DNA from: Clostridiales bacterium
Lineage (GTDB): Bacteria; Bacillota; Clostridia; Lachnospirales; UBA12420
NCBI GenBank assembly: GCA_003452395.1
Contig: DMOI01000044.1
Location: 1-47,911 of the forward strand
Reading direction: 5' to 3'
Length of the DNA: 47,911 nucleotides
The position numbers and the translations under genes are program-made. Of this stretch, positions 1 through 6,263 are shown one piece after another (position 1 is the stretch's first letter; the number at the start of each line of letters is the position of its first letter). Below the pieces are notes generated by a model, which was not told where the DNA came from, searched no databases, and saw only the letters and a list, made by a program, of their open reading frames with translations.

Positions 1-161
1 TTAACGATATTTTATCTCGAAAAATTTTTATTCCTTAAAGCTGTATCTAATCACAATAGATTCCTGTATTCTTACTTTTTAAAATCGGCGGCTATGCCGC
101 TATTATTGACTCTAGTTACTCCACTTTCACTATTTCTCTTCCTAAAAATAAAGCTCCTCCC

Positions 162-194
162 AAATAAAATTGCCCATCTAGGGCAATTTTATTT
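162..194 (-). terminator. Hairpin downstream of the DGR target gene
   Basis: Perfect 14-bp inverted repeat (162-175 and 181-194) with a 5-nt loop, ending in a T-rich arm. It lies 66 bp past the stop of the pilin-like DGR target and is the likely transcription terminator. Because DGRs can need a hairpin or cruciform just downstream of the variable repeat for retrohoming, it could have a second role; that is inference. A small GC-rich hairpin (GCGGC-TAT-GCCGC, 88-100) lies further on. Confidence 0.7.
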
Positions 195-259
195 GAAGTC
201 CGTTATCGTGTAAGACACTAATTCCGCGGCTCTTCTCTTCCGATATTTTTCCACCCTTT

Positions 260-1570
260 TTATTCCCAGGTTATCGTATATGCATCCCCCGCACTAGCTC
301 CGCTCGCTCCATCTAGTGTCATACCCGACGGACTTAAAAACAAAGCCGGGCGAACCCCGCGGAGACCGCCATAGGCGCCGTCGGTGCCCACCGCGCCATC
401 CGCGTTCACGTGGCGGACGTTGCACGAATTAGGCGCATATGAGTCCCTTAACCAATAGTACCATGGGTCATTATCGTCATCTAGTGAACCACTTGTATAT
501 TCGCTGTTACTTCTTGCTTGGGCTGTTGTTTTTCCTATATACCACGTTGTTCCATCTCCCAAGGTTGCATTGTTATATACATAATCATATAGTTCCTTTA
601 TTCCTAATAAAAATACTTTATCATCTGCTATATCTTCATAGTATGCACTATCATAATTTTGTACTGCTGTTGTTATTGTACTGTTATATGTATGATTTGC
701 TGTTCCTCCATCTTTTTCTATATCTGCATCTGATGTTACTCCTGCTCCATCCCAATCTGCTAATATTACTTTATGTGTTGGTGTCACCATTTTGCTTACA
801 TCTTCTGGTGTGAAATTCCCTCCTGTTCCAGAATATAAAAAACCTCTTTCTACGCTATATTCGTTATAGTTACTCCATACATGTGCATTATCTGGTGCCT
901 GATGTGACCATGCTACTGCTCCTGCATCCGCACTACTATTTAACCATTCTCTTAAGTTTGATTTTTCCCAGTAGTTACTTCCGTAGCTTGTTCTATTTGC
1001 GTCCCCTCTGCCTTCTGCATTGTCTCCTGTTGCATCAAAGGCTTTTAGGCTTATTATACGATCTGCAAATAGCATTAGGTCATCATTTGTATCTCCATCT
1101 ATATCTTGCTTATGTATTACTCTCCATACGATTGGTTGTCCATTATAGCTTCCAAATTTGATATATTTTCCTACTGCTACATTCGCTACTACTGGTGGCT
1201 CTGGTTCTCCTCCACTTGCTATTCCTGTTACTTCTACTATTATCGGCGTTACTGTTGCTACCCCACTTGCGCTTACTGCTACTACGTATGCCCCTGTTCC
1301 TAGTGGATTGTTTGGTACTTCTTTTATGTAGCCTTTTGTTACCATATCATCTATTATATTTGCTTGTGGTACTGTTATTTCTTCTTGCCATAGATATGCC
1401 TGCGCTTGGGTTTGTAATGTTGCTACGTTTTGGTTATGTGCTATCTGTTTTGATGTTTCACTTTTGTTCATGAATATTGGTATTGCTATTGTTGCTAGTG
1501 CTGCTAGTATTACGAGGACTGCTAGTAATTCTAATAATGTAAACCCTTTTTTGTTCTTTTTCTTTTGCAT
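260..1570 (-). CDS. DGR target: prepilin-like protein with variable DUF6273/C-type-lectin-like domain
   Basis: This is the likely diversified protein of the DGR, about 436 residues from ATG 1570. That start gives the class III leader MQKKKNKKG followed by FTLLELL: cleavage is expected after Gly9, with Glu at mature position 5 and a hydrophobic helix, as in type IV pilins and pseudopilins. An upstream in-frame start at 1603 would add 11 residues before the leader and is less likely. Residues ~145-430 read as a DUF6273 domain (formylglycine-enzyme/C-type-lectin-like fold), with KFGSYNGQPIVWRVI early and a GVRPALFL end. The variable repeat codes residues ~378-409, leaving 27 fixed residues after it. 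No other pilus gene is nearby. It probably forms a surface adhesin exported by type IV pilus machinery encoded elsewhere. Its first ~37 codons overlap the end of the RT gene in another frame. Confidence 0.9.
   Translation of the reverse strand: MQKKKNKKGFTLLELLAVLVILAALATIAIPIFMNKSETSKQIAHNQNVATLQTQAQAYLWQEEITVPQANIIDDMVTKGYIKEVPNNPLGTGAYVVAVSASGVATVTPIIVEVTGIASGGEPEPPVVANVAVGKYIKFGSYNGQPIVWRVIHKQDIDGDTNDDLMLFADRIISLKAFDATGDNAEGRGDANRTSYGSNYWEKSNLREWLNSSADAGAVAWSHQAPDNAHVWSNYNEYSVERGFLYSGTGGNFTPEDVSKMVTPTHKVILADWDGAGVTSDADIEKDGGTANHTYNSTITTAVQNYDSAYYEDIADDKVFLLGIKELYDYVYNNATLGDGTTWYIGKTTAQARSNSEYTSGSLDDDNDPWYYWLRDSYAPNSCNVRHVNADGAVGTDGAYGGLRGVRPALFLSPSGMTLDGASGASAGDAYTITWE
345..439 (-). repeat. 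DGR variable repeat (VR)
   Basis: 95 bp matching the template repeat at 2858-2952 (offset 2513, no gaps). There are 16 mismatches, at 360, 361, 363, 364, 369, 370, 378, 379, 382, 384, 387, 388, 394, 403, 412 and 423. Every one falls where the coding-strand TR has A: 11 read A to G, 4 A to C and 1 A to T. In protein terms 11 residues change, mainly Asn (AAC/AAT codons) to Gly, Thr, Asp, Leu, Arg or His, plus Tyr to Cys and two Thr to Ala. The 3' end (345-359, GC-rich, identical in TR) is where an initiation-of-mutagenic-homing sequence should lie; the first difference past it is at 344. Confidence 0.97.
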
Positions 1571-2678
1571 TTTCCCTTCCACTCCTTTTGTTGAACATGT
1601 CAATTACATTTTTCCTTAGCTTGTATGTGTTTCCTTGCTTTGCATGATTTATCCAGCTTTTTATCTTTTCTGATATTTCTTTTATGTCTTTCTCGCCTTT
1701 TTTTAGTTCTTCTGCATATTTTTTTATTTTCTTTTTCGTTTGTTTTTTATTTCTTTTACTTAGTTTCATTATTATTTTGCCTGTGTTTGTTAAGTAAAAC
1801 TTATACCCTATGTAGCTTACGCCTTCTTCCATTTTACTTATCATTGTTTTTTTGTTTAGTCTTAGCTCTAGCTTTTCTTCTACATATTTTTGTATTTGCT
1901 GTCTGCAGTTTCTTAAATATTCTTTGTCTTCATGGATTAGTATAAAATCATCTACATATCTTGTGTAGTATTTTATTTTTAGTTCTTCTTTTATGTACCT
2001 ATCTAGTCCACTCATATATAGGACTCCAAAGTATTGACTTGTCATATTGCCTATAGGTAGTCCTTTTTCTTTTGTTATTTTTGTTATACCATATGTTTCA
2101 CATATTTGGTTTGTTTTTTCTAATAGTTTTTCATCTTTTGTGCTGTCAATTATTTTTTCTAGGAGGCTGTTTAGTTTTTTATCTGTTATGTATCTAACAA
2201 GTTGTTCTTTTAGTATTTTGTGATTGATGTTATAAAAATACTTTTCGATGTCACATTTGAGTATGTAGCCTTTGTTTGTTTTATTTTTGTTGTAGTATTC
2301 TCTTAAAAACTGTTTTATTCGTTTTATTCCGAGTCCTGTGCCTTTTTCTTTTTGTACTGCTACGTTGTCATATATTACTTTGCTTTTTATTAGTTTACTT
2401 AATATTTGATCACATAGACACCTTTGTATTATTTTATCTCGGTATGCCATACTCATGATTAGCCTTATTTTTGGTTCTTTGACTATAAATAGTCTGTAGT
2501 TTTCAACTTCATAGGTTTCTTTTTCTAGTTCTTCTGCTATTTCTGATATGTTTGATAGTAAGTTTTTCTCAAATTCTATTTTTTCTTTTTTACTTTTTCC
2601 TATCTGCACTTTTTTGTAGGCTTCATACAGGTTTTTGTATTCAAACAGCTTATCATATTCATTTTTTATTGTTTTCAA
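1458..2678 (-). CDS. DGR reverse transcriptase
   Basis: 406-residue group-II-like reverse transcriptase that should copy the TR RNA with errors at adenine to make mutagenic cDNA. The N-terminus (FEYKNLYEAYKKVQIGK, residues 12-28) is typical of DGR enzymes. Catalytic Asp is in KCDIEKYF (141-148) and YVDD (241-244). The decisive mark is LPIGNMTSQ (207-215): DGR RTs carry this SQ motif where retroviral and group II enzymes have QG. There is no maturase or HNH domain, which argues against a group II intron RT. No strong ribosome site is visible before ATG 2678. The last ~37 codons overlap the start of the target gene by 113 bp, so the C-terminal tail (Ser/Thr/Asn-rich) is coded opposite-frame to the prepilin leader. 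Confidence 0.95.
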   Translation of the reverse strand: MKTIKNEYDKLFEYKNLYEAYKKVQIGKSKKEKIEFEKNLLSNISEIAEELEKETYEVENYRLFIVKEPKIRLIMSMAYRDKIIQRCLCDQILSKLIKSKVIYDNVAVQKEKGTGLGIKRIKQFLREYYNKNKTNKGYILKCDIEKYFYNINHKILKEQLVRYITDKKLNSLLEKIIDSTKDEKLLEKTNQICETYGITKITKEKGLPIGNMTSQYFGVLYMSGLDRYIKEELKIKYYTRYVDDFILIHEDKEYLRNCRQQIQKYVEEKLELRLNKKTMISKMEEGVSYIGYKFYLTNTGKIIMKLSKRNKKQTKKKIKKYAEELKKGEKDIKEISEKIKSWINHAKQGNTYKLRKNVIDMFNKRSGRENAKEKEQKRVYIIRITSSPRNTSSTSNNSNTNIHEQK

Positions 2679-2969
2679 TTATAAATATTTATATGTACTG
2701 TTAAGCGATTACTTGTAGTTTTCAGTTTCCTTACTAACTCCATGCTTTCGCCAGTACTTTTTGTTCTCCATTTAAGGATGGGACAAGTCTCCTTTAAATT
2801 TTGCTCGGATATATTGTTTTTTTAGGCTCAATATATTTCTGGCTCTGTTTATTTAAGGCCGGGCGAACCCCGTTGTTACCGTTATAGGCGTTGTTGTTGT
2901 TCACCGTGCCATCCGTGTTCACGTTGCGGACGTTGTACGAATTAGGCGCATAAGACTTATCCCGTATGG
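2679..2969 (-). ncRNA. DGR template RNA region
   Basis: 291-bp non-coding interval between the accessory gene and the RT, containing the template repeat plus about 180 bp downstream of it on the coding strand. In studied DGRs this interval is transcribed and both the TR and the spacer to the RT act as the template/priming RNA. The exact RNA ends cannot be read from sequence. Confidence 0.7.
2858..2952 (-). repeat. DGR template repeat (TR)
   Basis: Invariant 95-bp partner of VR 345-439. On the coding strand, in the frame of VR, it would read a run of four Asn codons (AAC) and further AAC/AAT and ACG codons, the usual TR design in which A-mutagenesis of AAY avoids stop codons. It holds 28 adenines on the coding strand, of which 16 are substituted in the present VR. 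TR is GC-richer than its surroundings, as is VR. Confidence 0.97.
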
Positions 2970-3650
2970 TTAGTTGATTATACTTTTTATTAGATTGAAT
3001 ATGATTTGTGCTGTTTGCCCTTGCTGTTTTGTTGTTATTGAATTTGTTTCCTTTAATATTACTAATAAATATTCTATTGTTTGTATTTTTGCATACAGCT
3101 TCTTTTTTTCTTCTGTCATCATATTTTCGTTACAGACTTCTTCTAGTATTTCTACAGATAGATTTTGTAGTTTTGTGACTAGTGAATATCTATATTTCTT
3201 AGGCGCATTTTCTGTTATTTGATATATCTTTTTCACCAGTCTCTTAGCTTCTGCAAGTAATATTGTTTCTTCCTTTTTGCTTTGTACTTTTTTATAGTCC
3301 GAGACTTGTTTGTTTTCTCTTTCTATTCTTTGTACTTCTGCTACTTCACGTTTCTTTGCACCTGTTTCCTCATCATATTTTTCTGTTTCATTTACGATTG
3401 CTATTCTATAATTTGCTGCTTCGATATTCTTTTTATTCTTCTCTAGTGAGCTTAGTGGAAATCCTACTTCATAATCTCCTGTTTTTTGTAGTCTAAGCTT
3501 GAATCCTAGTATATAATGCAATATCTCTGCATCTGTGTTTATTGCTACATAGAAGTTTCCCCTTTGGATTATTAGTATATGATTTATATACTTTTCTTTT
3601 AGTCTCTTATAATAATCTATAAACTTCATTTTACGTATACCCGAATACAT
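2970..3650 (-). CDS. DGR accessory protein: MutS-like N-terminus plus Avd-like helical bundle
   Basis: 226 residues. Residues ~8-85 (FIDYYKRLKEKY..ILIIQRGNFYVAINTDAEIL) resemble MutS domain I, the mismatch-recognition fold, where MutS has a drop-in pattern of QY-K-FFR-GDFYE-DA. Residues ~125-226 (LLAEAKRLVKKIYQIT, then KKYRYSLVTKLQNLSVEILE, ending in a helix with KQQGQTAQIIFNLIKS) look like the four-helix Avd protein that binds DGR RT and template RNA. A charged linker joins them. It ends 18 bp from TR and is the first gene of the DGR transcription unit. The start is uncertain: neither ATG 3650 nor ATG 3629 (MKFIDYY) has a clear ribosome site. Assignment of both domains is by eye; the Avd-like part is the safer because of position. 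Confidence 0.72.
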   Translation of the reverse strand: MYSGIRKMKFIDYYKRLKEKYINHILIIQRGNFYVAINTDAEILHYILGFKLRLQKTGDYEVGFPLSSLEKNKKNIEAANYRIAIVNETEKYDEETGAKKREVAEVQRIERENKQVSDYKKVQSKKEETILLAEAKRLVKKIYQITENAPKKYRYSLVTKLQNLSVEILEEVCNENMMTEEKKKLYAKIQTIEYLLVILKETNSITTKQQGQTAQIIFNLIKSIIN

Positions 3651-4038
3651 TATGTAACTTGTTTCTCGAACTACACCTTATGACTTCATATAAAATCAGC
3701 CGTATCCGTATGGTATGGTATGGTATTTTTTTCCATATTTTGCATCTCCTCATTTGCTGTCTTGTTTTATCTCATATTATCATTTTTTAGGTGCTTAGTC
3801 AAGAATTTTTCCTGTATTTTCTTTGCTTCTTTTCTTTAAATCTTCTTTTCTTTGCTATATTTTTATTTTACCACATACAAATGACAATTTACGAGTATAA
3901 TTCCTTTTAATTTTTTCATATTTCTCATACTCATTTGACAATCTTATACATGTTTTCTTATTCTTTATGCCTCATTTGTACTAAATTTTATTACAAATAA
4001 ATAATAATAACAACATATTATCAAACAGAATTTAAATA
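3651..4038. other. Region upstream of the DGR with possible short leader ORF
   Basis: No long gene. On the minus strand, ATG 3736 to TGA 3686 could encode a 16-residue peptide (MEKNTIPYHTDTADFI) behind a GAGGAG site; it lies over a GGTAT-type tandem run at 3710-3727. It could be a leader or chance. The rest is AT-rich sequence between the DGR promoter and the terminator of the peptidase gene. Confidence 0.35.
3774..3802 (-). promoter_or_regulatory. Candidate sigma-A promoter of the DGR
   Basis: On the minus strand TTGACT (3802-3797), 17-bp spacer, TAATAT (3779-3774). A start near 3767 would transcribe the accessory gene, TR, RT and target as one unit. No terminator is visible between these genes. 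Confidence 0.5.
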
Positions 4039-4066
4039 AAAGCAACGAACATTCTCTCGTTGCTTT
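4039..4066 (-). terminator. Terminator of the M14 peptidase gene
   Basis: Arms AAAGCAACGA (4039-4048) and TCGTTGCTTT (4057-4066), 8-nt loop, followed on the minus strand by TTATTT. Confidence 0.85.
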
Positions 4067-4087
4067 CAAAGGCTTAAATTTCATCCC

Positions 4088-5359
4088 TCATACTACCGCT
4101 GCAAGCAATAATAGCTCTTCATTGTCATTATATATTTTAGGCAGCTGAGTTATTGGTAATGGGTTTACACCACTCCCTACTTCTATCGTATATCCCGGTC
4201 TCCTATATTCTTTTATAAACCAGTCCTTATATCCTGTATATGAGGCTGACCCATAAGTGGTTTCTAGTGTATATCCACTCACCCTAGCGAGCATATCTCC
4301 TATTCTTCTTGCTTCTTCTGTTGCCATATTCATGAAATCCCAGTATATAACTTCACCCTGCGAGTGATATGCAAGAACCAATCTAGGGTTTACTCTTCTT
4401 GTAAAATCTGCTGTTGTTTTACTTTCTGGTTCCGATTCTGGAAATGGCCCACTGTATTTACTCGGAGCGGGTCCAGTTATCCCTAGTTCCCTCTGAACCT
4501 GCTGATATTCTTCCCAACCTGCATTATAGTTGTGATTTGGATCCACACCTCTATTATTTGCTTCCCAAGTCTTAGAGAAGTCAGTACTTCCATTATTCCA
4601 TCTGATTAGTTCTTGGTAATTAGGATTGGTGGGTTTTAATCCGTTTATAACAAGCTCTACTCCATCTGGATTTACCATCGGCATTATATATATAGTGGAT
4701 TTTCTGTATATCTCTCTTATGTTATATCCTTTGATGCTTGAGTTCATCACGTATCCTTCTGCGACATTCTCCAACCACTTCATAAGTAGTGGAGTTGTAA
4801 TCCATTCAAGTGCGTGATGAGACGCATTATAAAATACTTTATTAGGTCCATCTCCTATCTTTAAAACATATAAATTACGACCTAACACACTTTTACCTGG
4901 CACCTCCAAACCTATAAAGGGGTACCTTGCTCGCAGTCCCCTTATATTATAGTCTAGTACTTCATATGTATATCCTACATTATCGAGTATTACATCCATT
5001 CCATATGGAACTATTATTCTTTGTCCTATTTGAAGCCTCGTTGGCACCAAGGTAGGATTTGCAGCCTCGATAAAAGGGATTGTCGTATGAAACTTTTTTG
5101 CTATACCACTAAATGTGTCACCTGCCTTTATAACATACTCTGAATACCCCAGTAAATATTTTTCAAGCACCTGCCACGTCTTTGGCCCTACTATACCATC
5201 TGGAACTAACCCATAATTCGTTTGAAATCTTTTTACAGCCGCAAGAGTCCTATCCGAAAATACACCATCTACCACGAGTGGTCCATATCCTATTTTATTT
5301 AATACTGACTGCAGTATTTTAACATCGTTATTCCGATTTCCATACCTTATTGTTTGCAA
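4088..5359 (-). CDS. M14 carboxypeptidase / gamma-D-glutamyl-diamino-acid endopeptidase with PG-binding and LysM domains
   Basis: 423 residues. Residues 1-70 are a PG_binding_1 domain (VLNKIGYGPLVVDGVFSDRT.. DGIVGPKTWQ). Residues ~74-120 are a LysM domain (YVIKAGDTFSGIAKKF..IGQRIIVPYG). Residues ~130-423 are an M14 zinc peptidase: HHALEWI gives the first His and Glu zinc ligands, VNPDGVELV is the substrate-binding segment, HSQGEVIYW the third ligand, TIEVGSG the catalytic Glu. The architecture matches Bacillus endopeptidase I, which cleaves gamma-D-Glu-meso-diaminopimelate bonds in murein peptides. The start is TTG 5359 behind GAGGTGA. No signal peptide, so it may act on imported muropeptides or in the spore mother cell. 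Confidence 0.9.
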   Translation of the reverse strand: MQTIRYGNRNNDVKILQSVLNKIGYGPLVVDGVFSDRTLAAVKRFQTNYGLVPDGIVGPKTWQVLEKYLLGYSEYVIKAGDTFSGIAKKFHTTIPFIEAANPTLVPTRLQIGQRIIVPYGMDVILDNVGYTYEVLDYNIRGLRARYPFIGLEVPGKSVLGRNLYVLKIGDGPNKVFYNASHHALEWITTPLLMKWLENVAEGYVMNSSIKGYNIREIYRKSTIYIMPMVNPDGVELVINGLKPTNPNYQELIRWNNGSTDFSKTWEANNRGVDPNHNYNAGWEEYQQVQRELGITGPAPSKYSGPFPESEPESKTTADFTRRVNPRLVLAYHSQGEVIYWDFMNMATEEARRIGDMLARVSGYTLETTYGSASYTGYKDWFIKEYRRPGYTIEVGSGVNPLPITQLPKIYNDNEELLLLAAVV

Positions 5360-5458
5360 AAAAAATCACCTCACATAATCAATTCGTATGCACAATGCAT
5401 AATTAATTATATTTGAGTGAATTTGTTTTTATTCTATTCTTTGTGTTTTATACATATA

Positions 5459-6004
5459 TCATTGTTCTATATCTTCTAGACTCCTATCTTCTTTTACATC
5501 AAATTCTCTTCCTTCGTTCATATAATTTATTTTCTCTACTTTTTTCCTTGTTTCATCTAAAATATTCCCTGATGTTATTTGCCCATATTCTTTTAAAGTT
5601 GTCCTTGTTATCGAAAACATGTCACAATTAACCACATTAAACGCTACTTGCTCCGTAATAAATTCCTCTACTACCTTTTTCTCCTTTGAATCTAATTCGC
5701 AGTAAATTTCAGTACCGCCTACATATGACTGCACCATTAAATTTCTTTCCTCTCGAAAATATTCTCTTAATTTATGTAAATTATGTTTTTGATATTTTAT
5801 TTCTAACTTTCTCATCCATCTTTCTAAAATATTATCATTCTCATCTTTTGTCATAAGTTTTTCTATTAAATTTTGAGTTTCTTCTTGTTCTTGTATCATT
5901 TTTGAAAGACTATCTAGTTCTCTATTATATTTCTTATTTAATGTATAGTATGTCATATATAATTCTGTGAGTCGATTATTCTCATCAATTTGATTATCAT
6001 CCAT
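5459..6004 (-). CDS. Hypothetical coiled-coil protein
   Basis: 181 residues, not recognised. Residues ~10-90 are strongly charged with heptad-like spacing (long helix or coiled coil), then a less regular part ~90-181 ending acidic. No membrane segment or signal peptide. ATG 6004 follows GAGGAGGTG, a strong ribosome site, so the gene is real. It lies 99 bp upstream of the M14 peptidase on the same strand. Confidence 0.7.
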   Translation of the reverse strand: MDDNQIDENNRLTELYMTYYTLNKKYNRELDSLSKMIQEQEETQNLIEKLMTKDENDNILERWMRKLEIKYQKHNLHKLREYFREERNLMVQSYVGGTEIYCELDSKEKKVVEEFITEQVAFNVVNCDMFSITRTTLKEYGQITSGNILDETRKKVEKINYMNEGREFDVKEDRSLEDIEQ

Positions 6005-6139
6005 ACTACACCTCCTCTATATTCAAACAATAACTAATATCATATTACTAAAGACACGTATTGCATATTATACCATAAATTTTATTTTTTGTCAAATTAT
6101 TACATATTTTTACGCGCGTTTGTTGTATCAGAGCGTGTT

Positions 6140-6181
6140 TCCACCCTGCACGTCATCCTCAGGATGACAGATCAGGGTGGA
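6140..6181. repeat. REP-like nested hairpin
   Basis: Outer arms TCCACCCTG (6140-6148) and CAGGGTGGA (6173-6181) enclose inner arms GTCATCCT (6152-6159) and AGGATGAC (6161-6168). It is GC-rich in an AT-rich gap, with the look of an intergenic repeated palindrome. Only one copy is seen in this window. Confidence 0.6.
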
Positions 6182-6197
6182 CTTTCTTGGTAACAAA

Positions 6198-6232
6198 AAA
6201 AGTAGTTGCTCACAAATTAAGCTACTACTTTT
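6198..6232 (-). terminator. Terminator of adhE
   Basis: Arms 6198-6209 and 6221-6232 (12 bp, one mismatch), 11-nt loop, T-run on the minus strand from 6201 to 6195. Confidence 0.8.
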
Positions 6233-6263
6233 AAACCAATGTGCTCTTATTTAATTTTTTATA

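Noticed and set aside
439..1473. Plus-strand reading frames across the DGR target
   Set aside because: They are antisense shadows of the pilin-like gene, Leu/Tyr-rich with no ribosome sites or domains.
1458..2678. Group II intron or retron reverse transcriptase
   Set aside because: The SQ motif, small size, lack of maturase/HNH domain and adjacent TR/VR pair fit a DGR instead.
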